Positions 19,471 through 30,100 of a DNA stretch of 64,000 bases are shown here, in pieces (position 1 is the first letter of the stretch; the number at the start of each line of letters is the position of its first letter). The stretch comes from Nitzschia sp. pyKryTriq1. Taxonomy: Eukaryota > Bacillariophyta > Bacillariophyceae > Bacillariales > Bacillariaceae. Made by a program: the position numbers and the translations under genes. The DNA is taken from assembly GCA_956465555.1 (NCBI GenBank), contig OY101118.1, forward strand, positions 3,121,751-3,185,750. Direction: 5' to 3'. The notes beneath the pieces were generated by a model. That model was not told the DNA's origin. It did no database searches and saw only the letters and a program-made list of their open reading frames with translations.

Positions 19471-20400
19471 GATCACTGTTTAGAATATAATCCAAACACC
19501 ATACATCATACTCGTCCTCTACTAATTCTAGCTAGACTCTACTACTACAGCAGTAGTGTATCGTAAAGCAGCGAAAAAGTGCACTGTCTAATTTAGTTAC
19601 TATCTTGACGCGGTCGCGAAACGAATAGGTAGCAGCCACGCGTATTTAGACAGTCCTCTCCTTGACTCAGTGGACTCTTTTCACCCGGACGGGATGTCAT
19701 CCAACAAATAATGGCACACAGGCGCCAACTAACCCTCAACTCTCTCGGACACTGTAGACCGATGATCTACTGTACTACTACTAGAGTATCCATTGACATA
19801 ATATAGAGGTATGTAGCTATGTACTACCTCTTGACTCGTGATGTAACGCGTTGAAATACATACATAGGGCACCGGAGGCGCCCCCGGGGGTGTAAGTGGC
19901 AAAAAGGACCCGGAGGATTCCTACAGTCTGTCCGTCAATACATCGTTCGCGGCACTTCATGGGAGTGGTCTACGGTACCCCGAGTCTTATTTACCCCCTG
20001 GTGCCTACTGTATGTATCAGTCACAAGTCTCTATGTACTTAGTCAACAAGCCATTCTTCGGGGGATTAGAACACTGTAGGTGCCCTTTCAACGGAACTAG
20101 ACTATTATTTGCGGTATTTTTCGGGGGAACGAATGAGCACCATAATATAGAGCTATAAGTTAACCGCGACCAATGGAACGTGCCCCAACGGAACTCACGT
20201 ACTATCAATTATACAAAAATGAGAGATTACAGATGATTCACATACATGATGGATCTCAACGCACGCACCAACGGTTCGTCACTACTGGAACTACGCACAA
20301 CCTCCCTGCAGCCCTGTACCGGATTTAAGTGGAACAAGAACACATACAGTAATATCTAGTAGTTCCCGACGATTGATGTCTTCACAATATAAACGCACGA
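19471..20400. other. Divergent intergenic region with inverted repeats
   Basis: About 930 nt lie between the FOXRED1-like gene (-) and the 394-aa gene (+). A GC-rich block near 19868–19895 starts with ATACATAGGGCACC. It faces a partly inverted copy at about 20000–20018 (TGGTGCC…TGTATGTAT) and a third at about 20071–20083. This could be a small hairpin element or remnant. A TATA-like box (aatataaac) sits at about 20387–20395. Confidence 0.4.
20387..20395 (+). promoter_or_regulatory. TATA-like box before the 394-aa gene
   Basis: AATATAAAC lies only 6 nt before the first ATG (20401). If it is used at the normal 25–30 nt spacing, transcription would start after that ATG and the second ATG, at 20455, would be the true start. 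Confidence 0.4.
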
Positions 20401-21585
20401 ATGCAAGTCAAGCAAACCACATTATATAGTCTATCGACAGCAATTGACGAGACAATGAAGAAAGGCTCTTCCTCTACTTCCTACGATGCTTCTGCACACG
20501 ACCTATCATTGCTCACTCTTCTCGGTCCCATCGAAGATCTATATTTGGACAAAAAATCGAAAATGGCGATTCGCAAGAACAAAACCACGCGCCGCCGCCA
20601 CCGGTGGCAGCAGTCTCTAAAGAATAAGGTATTCCTCCATAATAGAAACTTGCATTCTACTGGGGAAAGAGCCATCACCCCTCCATCGACGAGCAGGAAG
20701 GCAGCACCGCTTGCGTCTATCGTGGTTCCCTCCTGCTATGGTGGTAAAAATGGAGGCAAAGAAGAAGAAGAAGAAGAAGAATGCGGCATTCTTGTCGTCG
20801 CAGCACCACCACCAGCTGATAAAGAAGCAGGTAGTACTCCTGATGACAATACGACTTTCCAACACAAAAGCGTATTTCAGTCTCGTGATGATGTGATGAC
20901 TTCCGAGAAAGAATACGCGATGCCCGAGGTTCGACAAGAAAATAGTATCACCGGGGCCGCAATGGATGTCAAGAAGGAGCGCAAGAGACCAAGAAGCACT
21001 GCCCCTCATTCTACTAGTGGTCCTAGTAGTCCTCAAAGATCTTCTACTACTAGTAGAGGCATAAAGCAACTTACACAAAAAGCAGAGGCACTTCTTGCCA
21101 TGAAAGGTGAAACAATGTCATTCAAAAGAAACCATTCGAGGGCGACTACTATGAAAATGCGCGCTGAGAATTCAGTATTGCAGCCTGGTGCCGCAACCGC
21201 CGAGAAATCAAGGACGACCCGCCACGTGGTGGTGGGAAGACATCAAAGGAAGAAGAACACAGCACGAGATAAGAATTCTGCCCATCCTCCCCACCACCAA
21301 GACATCAAGCGATTAGTCAAAATAGCCACAAGGGAGCTCGCCAAGCAAGATGCTACCTCGGGACCGACCACTATCCCCACGGTCGTCCACCACGATGACC
21401 AACAAAATAATGACATGACCCTTCCTGCCGGCGGCGGCGCTGATCCCAGCAGCACGATGATTCTTTCAGCATCTTCGTCGTTCTACCAGATGATCACATC
21501 CATGCTAACAATAGATGAATCGAAAGCGTGCTTGTTGGGTAGTAGTCGTTGGGAAGATGTTGATGACTCTTCTCCCCAGCCCTAG
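20401..21585 (+). CDS. Low-complexity basic protein, 394 aa (376 aa if started at 20455)
   Basis: Function unknown. It is Lys/Arg/Ser-rich, with a basic patch RRRHRWQQSLKNK near residue 65. This resembles the RRRW patch of the 1,038-aa protein at 711–3827 and the ERWYLPGNVFRKRR patch of the 345-aa protein at 22359. The end has SFYQMITSMLTIDESKAC, like the SFVSDMVTSL…C and WFDTLATM…C lead-ins to the Cys/His motif in those two proteins. It has a single Cys there and ends 14 residues later, so the Cys/His motif is absent or lost. Two ATG codons are possible, and the TATA position favours 20455. It is tandem to the 345-aa gene, same strand. Confidence 0.65.
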   Translation: MQVKQTTLYSLSTAIDETMKKGSSSTSYDASAHDLSLLTLLGPIEDLYLDKKSKMAIRKNKTTRRRHRWQQSLKNKVFLHNRNLHSTGERAITPPSTSRKAAPLASIVVPSCYGGKNGGKEEEEEEECGILVVAAPPPADKEAGSTPDDNTTFQHKSVFQSRDDVMTSEKEYAMPEVRQENSITGAAMDVKKERKRPRSTAPHSTSGPSSPQRSSTTSRGIKQLTQKAEALLAMKGETMSFKRNHSRATTMKMRAENSVLQPGAATAEKSRTTRHVVVGRHQRKKNTARDKNSAHPPHHQDIKRLVKIATRELAKQDATSGPTTIPTVVHHDDQQNNDMTLPAGGGADPSSTMILSASSSFYQMITSMLTIDESKACLLGSSRWEDVDDSSPQP

Positions 21586-22358
21586 CTACATTGCCGCCGA
21601 TGCAAGCCACCGCAAAGAACAAGCAAAAAATACCTAACTCTTTGAGGAGCTATACTACTAGGCGAATTATCTAGTTCTTGGACAACTAATGATCGTACCC
21701 CCTCCCTCTACTTCTAATAGATGGGAAGAGATATACTTTGATATCACCGCCTGTTGGGTCCTTGGAGAGTTCGAGTGAGCGAGAGCGAGAGAGTGGTTGG
21801 ATCTATTTTACCAGAATCACTGGCAATGACGAGGAATGCTCATCGATTGAAACAACTCCTCAATCGATTGATTGAGTAGTCTAGTACTAGTAGTCTAGAG
21901 TACGCGAGGAAGTCCGTGGCACTGCAGTGATCATGATGCACATAGTGCGTTATCTACAGATCCGTACTACAGTAAAAGTACGGTCGTTCGAGAGTTGGAG
22001 TGAGCGAGAGAGTACGTGTAACGGTAGAGTAGTGCGGGTGGATATACAAACATTACGGTCTCTATCTCAATGCGATTTTTTTATTTAGCGAGTCGTGCGT
22101 TGTTATGCTCGCGCCTTACGGTGCTAGGAGCTATGTATCATGTACATACAGTACGAGATCAAGTCTCGAGTAATAAATAATATGCTATTTTATGTTGAAA
22201 CTCAACGGTCCAACGGTCGTCTTATTGCATAATAACCATTACAGCAGCAATACCAGCAGAACGATGCGCACGCATGCGAGGATTGATTATAGATCCATTC
22301 TTTTTCAGCACATCACAAAAATAAAGCCGAAAACAAAAAGACATTGGCAAAAAACATC
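21586..22358. other. Intergenic with short GAGCGAGA repeats
   Basis: This separates two same-strand genes. Two similar GA-rich patches, GAGTGAGCGAGAG-like, occur at about 21772–21796 and 21999–22013. Otherwise I see only AT-rich promoter-like sequence before 22359. Confidence 0.4.
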
Positions 22359-23396
22359 ATGAAACAAGGTACCTATCCTCGACGTCAACCACAAGGTAGA
22401 GATGACACCACCGAAGTGTCCTTGCTTGGCAATAACGATCCCGTCGATGAGGTGATTGTGAGTCGTCAAAAGAGCAAGTCATCCTCGTCGTCGGAACGCT
22501 GGTACCTGCCTGGAAATGTATTCCGCAAAAGAAGAGGGGAAGCCGTCATGTTGAAGGCTCAAAATGGACCACCAGTTACCTCCATACATGTCCCTCCAGC
22601 AAAGAGCAGGGACACGCGCGACGCCGACGAAGAATTCGATGGTAGTAGAACCGAACGTGCTTCCATGAAGTCCAAGGACAAGAAAAGGGACGAGAGAGAA
22701 AAGAGCGAGGAAAATAGCATAGTTGTTGTTGATCCCGCTCAAGCGGATGCTACAAGAAGGCGTTCCTCGCTTTCCAGTAGAACTCCCCAGAGCGGCAACA
22801 AGCCGACCAAGAACAACAAGGCTAACAACAAGACCAGCACTATTCTCATCCAACGTTCCAATACGACCAATAGCAAGAAAATGACCGAGATCCCGACACT
22901 TTCTTCTTTCGTCTCTGACATGGTGACATCCCTTATTAACACTCGAGAGGAGAAAGTTTGCGCCCATTGCATGGCATTGGTGTACAAGGACGCTGCTCAT
23001 GTCCGCCGTGGGACTCCATACGCCCTGGAAGAACTCCAAGTGCAGTACTCTCACAAAGCCTGCTATGTCGAGCGTAGAAAGGTCGAGGCCGCATGGAACG
23101 CTGTGGTTGATGAACTTGAAAAGATCTTTGATAATGCTCGACGGGCTAAGAAGCAGCAGATGACCAAGAAAAAGAGTAGTCAGCAGCAGCAGCTGCAGGA
23201 TAACAAGAATCTTGAAAAGAAGAAAGAGCAGGCTCCCGCAAGCAGGAGCAAGCCCATCATAAAGGAAAATCAAGTCCGCGCCCGTCGCGCTCCGCCTCCT
23301 TCCCCCCAAACGAAGGCCGCGGGAGGAAAATACCGACGTGTCCTCTCCTCCAAAAACAAGAAATTTTACTCGTACGAGTACTCCTCGCAGTGGTAG
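22359..23396 (+). CDS. Basic protein with C-x2-C…H-K-x-C motif, 345 aa
   Basis: Function unknown. The frame begins with a TTG at 22344; the first ATG is at 22359. The N-terminal half is Ser/Lys/Arg-rich and disordered. Near residue 183 begins LSSFVSDMVTSL, then C-A-H-C-M-A-L-V (DNA about 22959–22982) and, about 27 residues later, Q-Y-S-H-K-A-C-Y-V-E-R (about 23044–23076), followed by a charged coiled helix. The same order and spacing, C-x-H-C-x-x-L-V … Y-x-H-K-x-C-x-x-E-R, occur in the 1,038-aa protein at 711–3827. The C-x2-C plus H-x2-C layout suggests one zinc site. The Lys-rich tail ends in aromatic residues (FYSYEYSSQW). Confidence 0.75.
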   Translation: MKQGTYPRRQPQGRDDTTEVSLLGNNDPVDEVIVSRQKSKSSSSSERWYLPGNVFRKRRGEAVMLKAQNGPPVTSIHVPPAKSRDTRDADEEFDGSRTERASMKSKDKKRDEREKSEENSIVVVDPAQADATRRRSSLSSRTPQSGNKPTKNNKANNKTSTILIQRSNTTNSKKMTEIPTLSSFVSDMVTSLINTREEKVCAHCMALVYKDAAHVRRGTPYALEELQVQYSHKACYVERRKVEAAWNAVVDELEKIFDNARRAKKQQMTKKKSSQQQQLQDNKNLEKKKEQAPASRSKPIIKENQVRARRAPPPSPQTKAAGGKYRRVLSSKNKKFYSYEYSSQW

Positions 23397-24114
23397 TTGT
23401 TGTTCTTGGCGGGAGCACATCATCATCATCCTGCTCCTCACAAGAACAATACAGTACAAAAATGTTGCATAATAAATAGTATATTAAAAGAAGTACAATA
23501 CATTCATAGCAGTAGCATGTGATGCGGCGCTCTCTGCTGGTGATGATATTAGACTACGGGTACCGGTAGTACCAACGTATTCATTCATTCTTGTAGCAGA
23601 GCGAGAAGACATTAGTCTAATACTCTCCACGAATGCGGAGAGATCCAAATCTTTGTGCGAGGTCTCGCTCGAGGTTTTCATCATTATTCGTGAATGATTA
23701 TCCTTGACTGACTGTCAATTCGTCCGTCCCTGGTCCCTGTGTCAGCGTGGTAGATTTTCTACGTAAGCAAACGAGGCTGACTGACAGACGACTGATTGAT
23801 CCCGCATCCCGCATCATCCCGCATCCCGCATCTCCCGGCGGCGCCCCGCGCCGTCAATCCCCATCCTCTCCGCATCACGCATCACGCATCACGCACGCAT
23901 CTGTTCTTGCGTCTTTTGCATCTTGCATCCATCATCGTATCGGTCTATTATCCATCTTGGCGTCTTGCTGACAAGCGAAATAGAGTACAAGTACTCGTAG
24001 ATAGTACAGCGAAAGAAGAGGGACTTGAGACTACTGTGGCTACCGCCAGTCAGTCCATCAGCAAGAAGGAATCCATCAACATAGAGCAGCAGCAACAGCA
24101 ACAACAGCAACAGC
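23397..24114. other. Upstream region of the UBR4 N-part gene with short tandem repeats
   Basis: It includes direct repeats of CCCGCATC (about 23802–23832), a GCATCAC run (about 23874–23898) and a CAG/CAA triplet run directly before the start codon (about 24084–24114). The last probably belongs to the 5'UTR. No other gene is supported; an antisense frame (23889–24662) overlaps the UBR4 exon and is a shadow. Confidence 0.5.
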
Positions 24115-27100
24115 ATGGCGGGAACCAAACGCCGTCGAGGAGCTGCGCCCAACAAGTCGTCAAGCGGAGCCGGTGCCTCGGGCAGTGGCGGGGGTGGCGG
24201 GGGAACTACCGGGTATGTACAACTTGAATGGTCTAATAGTGTAATGTGCTGCGGTGCTTTGTTCAGTATATACTTCATTCCAACAACGCGCATGGAACAA
24301 CATTCTTGCACAAACGCTAGCTTTTCTCTCACCCACTGTTCTCTCTTCTCCCCCCGCTCTTTTGAAAATTCCAATGCTATTCGATGCAGCTCTTCGTCTA
24401 AAAAGCAACAAACCAGCACGAAAAGCAAGGCGACCGCGGAGGCAGCAGCAGCAGCAGCAGCAGCAGCAGCCAAGACTTCGAATACTACCACCACCAACAG
24501 CAGCAGCAATGTCAGTATTATTTGGAAGATTGTGCAACGAGTAACGATGGAAATGGCAAGTTCGACATCTCGTTCTGCCGCTGCCATCTCGCAGAGTGGC
24601 GTAACATCAGTGGAGGCATCTGGCGGCGCCTCTTCCAGCAGCAGCGGCGGCAAAAGTAACAAGACATCACTCGAAGGAGCTTTGGATTATCAATGGCTGG
24701 CCGTGGCGACTCAACTCATCAATCGACTATTGAAGCGGATCAAAGAAGTACAAGAAGAAAAAGAACAACGTGATGACGATGACGGCGATGAATATGACGC
24801 TCTCTTGCTTGTTTTGAGTGCCTTGTGCGATGGTATTTCACGCATTTTGGTCAGTGACAAACCCAAATTGGAAAAGGCCATGCATCAAACGTCCTCTCGA
24901 TCCTCGGTCGGACGAGCCTTGTTGTCGGCCACCATGGGAGCCTTGCAGTGCATGAATGGTGTTGTGAATTCTTCTTCTTCAAGGTCAGGGAATAATACTA
25001 TTGTTTTGACTTCCGGTACGGCAGCTCTGGATCGATTGGTTCACTTGCAAGAATTCACGAATACTCATACTACAGAGGGAGATGCTGCTGCGGCTGCTCC
25101 TCCTCCTCCTGGTGCTGATGCTGATGCTGATGCTGGTGGGACTTCTCTTTTTGTGGATTGGACGTCACACCAAGATCTTCTTCAAGAGGCTTGTTCTAAG
25201 ATCTCGACCACGACACAAGAGGAAGAATGTGTCACTTGCTTGGAACAAGCTCAAAAACAAGAAGGAGGATCATCAGCGTCTACTTCTTCTCCGACTGCTG
25301 CTGCGGCTGCGGCTGCGGCTGATTCTTCGACAACCGCCAAGAAACGAGCGCCGCGCAATACACGCCGCAAGTCAACTACCACTACCAAAAAGACAGGAGC
25401 AGCTTCGCCGCTAGAACTGGCAGCACTATCGAAAGCCATGGAGGCTCTCTTAGAAGACAACAAAGATGATTCTATGGATGCTCGGATTGCCGTCAAACGA
25501 TGGGCCAGTATGGCCATTGTTTGGTATGCCAAGGGGACCCAACAACTTCTTCAAGGTGTCCATCATCTGGCTACAACTAGTAGTCCTTTCAATACACCCC
25601 ACGAACTGCTGCATCTACTCTGTCGACTTTTGGCCATTGTGGCCGAAGCCGGGACCAACGGTGGAGTACGACCTCCGGTAGGAGGCATGGATACGTACTT
25701 GAAAAGTTTGGCGTCGAATATTCACATGAATGCTACTTCTACTTCTGCGGTTGCTGCTTCCACCACCACCACCACTACTACCACTACTGCTGGTACCAGT
25801 GATGAAAATCAAGAAGCGGCACGAGCGGATATTCGAGATTGGACCGTGGTGGCCATTTTTGATATCTTGCAAATTCATCGACAGTGTCTCGAACAAACCG
25901 ATTCCAAGATTGTCAATGATACTGCTACCACCACTACTGCTACTACCATGGATTCTTCTTTGTCTTTTTCTAATAACACCATCAACATTGCACCAAACCT
26001 GGGTGGTATTCTTTCCTCTCTTTGTCGGGCCGCCGCCATGAGTGTCTCTCAATCCGGATATTCCGAACAAAGTCAATGGATCCGGGCTCTTACGGGAATC
26101 ACCACGGCCCTTTGTTTTCAAATCATGAGCCGCAGCAATACCAATTCTACTGCTATTGCCTTGGATTGTCGATTGTTTCAATTTGCTGTCAATAATTTGG
26201 TTGAGACTCTTCGACAACTCGAGCACCAAGCCCCTTCATCGAGTTCGACCTATGGTCATAGTATGGGTAATCCTCCTTCATTGCAACGAGAACAAGCTAT
26301 CTTGGAACAGCAATTCAATCTATCACTTCCATTGCCACTTCCGACACCTACTTTCCGTCATGACGAAGAAGACGAAGACGAAGACGAAGCTGACGATGCC
26401 ATGGTGGTGGATGACAACAACAGCAACAAGAGGAGTACCTTTGCAGGAATGTGGCCTCATCAATCAGAATTTACCAATGAGGATGCCTTGTCTCTCATCT
26501 TGAGGAGCATTATTACTCCCAGTCCCAAAGAGCACGATGATGACGACGACGTCGACGACCTAGCCCAAGATGATGATGGTGGTGGTGGGGCAGCGTCCAA
26601 GCTCATCTCTCTATTGACCGAATTAACAAGACGAGCATACGATACCAGGGTCCAACCCATGGCCACATTATCTCGAGAGAATGAAGATGACAACAACAGC
26701 AATGAAGCGGAAGTCGAAGATCTGGATTCCAAACCCAAGGCCAAGGGAGGCCGCAAGCGATCCGCGAGAGCCGCCAGTGGTGGACGCAAGACCAAAAAGT
26801 TTGCCGGCGCCAAGGAATCAGCCACAATGGAAAGTGGCGGCGACGCCGACTACCATAGGATCTCTGGCCAACGCGCCATTCTAGCCAAGGACGCGTTGAT
26901 CGCCCTTCGTCACTGCCTTACTATGCAAACTATTCCCACCTCGGGTCTTGCTCGATCGATTCGACCTCATGGACTCAAGATGAACCACATCCATGAATTG
27001 ATTGGTTTGGGGGATTTGTTGGACAAGGTCCTCGTCAAGACACGCTTGGGCATGTCCCGATTCGCATCGACGTCGTTGTCGTCGACTTCCACGGCTGCAG

Positions 27101-30100
27101 CGCGACTTCCCGAAGCCACCACGAGCGATCCTCTGTCCCATGCGAGTGTACACAGAAACGAGTTCTCTGGTCACGAAAAGAATCTATGGGCGGCGCACAT
27201 GACCATGTGTCAAGTTCTCGGACGAGGCCAAGCTAGCTACGATGAAACGGCACGTTTGATCCTCACGGAAACGGAGCGAAAGAGCATCGTTCAATCGATG
27301 TGGAGTACTGGTGCTGGTGGCGGGGGTCGTACGAATACCGGGTGGCCCTTGTCTCTTCCGGCAGCCCACCATGCCTTTTTGATTGCCAACTTCACTGACC
27401 ACACTATTGGGCCCGAACATTGCTCTGCGGAACAGCTCCTGGTCAAGCAATGTATCAAGTCGATTGGCAAAGAGTTGCAGAGTATGGAAGACCTCGAGCC
27501 CCGGCCGAAAGAGAGAAATTGTGTGTTTCTCGATGACGGGATTTTGCTCTCTTACAAGGACGCCAGGACGTTCCTTTTGGCTTTTAGTCGACTGCCAGCG
27601 GAGCAGCAGCGCAAGAGCTTGGAGGATCTGACGTCGGTGATACTTCCCGTTTTGAAAGGCATTCAAGGCGACCAGGCCAAGGAAGACATGTTGGCTTCCA
27701 ATGAAGAAGCGTCTGCCTTTGTGGCTCGCGTGTTGGTGGTCTGCTCGGCCATGTTGAGTCTCGTGGCGTACGGTCGGCCTCTCCGACAAGCGTTGTTTTC
27801 GCACGCCGGTACGGTGAATATCCAATTGCCTAGCTTCTACAGCTCGAGCGAATGGTACTATTGTGAGCGCTCCTACATGGGACTTTTCGGAGACTGGGAA
27901 TGCACCATTGTCCCGGATATGGAAATTCTTTCCCCGAATTTAGTCCTCTTGAAAGACAAGACCATCACGCAGATCAAGACAATGCTGGAAGTCGCTTTTG
28001 CTCTTGGATTTGAAACCGCCCGTAGCGATCAATGCTATCTGCTGTTTGCGGCATGGAACGGCATCGGGAAGCTTTACAGCGAAGGTGGTACGGAAAGGCT
28101 CAAACCAAGCGATTCGACATCGCTCCAGATCAACGCTGACAACTACCCCAAGCGAATTCTTCAACTTCGAGATGACGTGTGTTTGATCTACAACAGTGGA
28201 CTCGGTTATTCGCTCGACGGACTGAGAACCATGTCGTCGATCCGCCTGCGGTCAAATCTGAAGAGTACACTCCATCGTGCCAACATCTTGATGGGAAGAC
28301 TACTAGAGACGGCAGCCACTGATGAGACACCATCCATGGCGTTTTTCAGTCTCCTGGCGTCTCTGCCGGCCTACATTTCGGCGAGCATCGCGGCTCACAC
28401 GAAACCCGGAAATGATCACTTCTCTACAATCTTGGCGAAAACAAACCCACGGCGAGCTAGACGCGCCCGAGGATATTCCTCGGAAAGCGATCCGAATTCG
28501 GACCTGGAGTCAGTGGAAACAGATGGAGCTGGTTATGACAGCGATGTCCACATGGACGCCGTGTCACGGCTGAGAGAATGCTGTGATGCTTTTGGGGCCG
28601 CGCCGATTCATCCAGATTGGCTGGACGTGAGCTGCTCTTTCCAAGAAGGCATTCGTAGCTCGGATGCTGTTGACAATGCCGAGACCGCTATGCGTATGCT
28701 AAATAAATTGATCAATACAGCATTCGATCAATACCAGAAGAATTTCCTTGAAGCTCTCAAAGCCTACAAGTCTGGGTCGGAGGAAGGGGACAAAGCTCTT
28801 GAGCTTTGTTTCGACCTACTGCCGTGGAACACACATGACCCTGTCTTTCCTTCATCTCTGGGACCTGGGGCTTATTCCGACGAGCGAGATTGGAAGGAGG
28901 ATATTAGTGCACTATGTGATCTTCCTGAGGGTCTCCTCGATCTTGCGATGGATGACTCGTTTATCAAGAACACCGAAGCCGCGAAAGAGTCCTGGTGTCC
29001 GAATGCCTCGCAACGGCTCTCCGGAAAACTTCGTGATCGAAAACGTCCACTCAGTGGATGGGAGACGTGTGTCCCCGAACTGAGAGCGGGAGGCGAATGG
29101 GAGCTCCTGCTTGCCGAATCTTTGACCTTGGCTTGCATAGATGTGAAACGTTACCCCGACGAAAGTCATGGCGATTCCTTTGTATCTGATGACGACTCTC
29201 ACGCTCATCAATCAGGCTCCTCAAGAGATGTGGACTTGGACGAGGGAGCGATGGAAAAAGGTCACAGCGCTATGAAACTCGCACAAATATGGCATTCAAT
29301 CATGTGGTCTGCAACAAATCATCTGCTGCCAGCTGCCGCGCTTCTCCGCATGGGGATTAACAAAGTGGGGCGCAAACCGCATCCGTTTAGCTCGAACGAC
29401 AACAACCAAGATCCGTACGACGTGGCTCCACTCAGCTTTTCGGAGCCTCTAGGAAACGTCGTAGCATACACATCTCAGCTTGTCAAGATCACAACCCAAG
29501 AAACCATGTCCATACTGACGAGACTATCTACCAGTGGCGACGACTCAATCTCTACCGCTTGCCATGCAATTGCATCTCACTTGTTCATAGACACGAAATC
29601 CTTTGTTGACATGGAGGGTCTTGATTCTATTCGTCTTGCTTTGACTGGTCTCAAAAGAACGCTTGCTTTGTCCGACAGCTTTGCGAAGAAGGCCGCACCT
29701 CTAGAAGTTTTCCCATTCATTGCGGAGCGTCTAACCCTCGTTTTGGAAGACAATGGACATGATTCGACTACTGACAAGGAATCTCGAGACAACGAGCAAG
29801 ACTTTGGAAGACTGTTTTCGTTCTTCGGGGCGTCTAGTGTCCACACAGTCGACACTATTGTTGGGAACTCGATAAATGCCTTCGAAATCTTGAAAGGCAA
29901 GGATGACCCATCAACAAGCAGAGATGTACCATTCAGCTGGGCAAATCGGGATGGTCACCTCGAAGCCCTAGAAGATCTTGTATCGATTCTTTGCGGGAAA
30001 CCTGTCAAGGCGAACGATCGAAGCAGAGCTTGCGCTGCCGTCCTTCTGTCCAAATTGATAGCCAGCGAGCGAGGGCGCACGGAAACAGCCCCGTCTACTC

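Noticed and set aside
22479-23459. 326-codon minus-strand frame
   Set aside because: Antisense of the 345-aa gene, whose Cys/His motif is shared with another protein and so marks the true strand.
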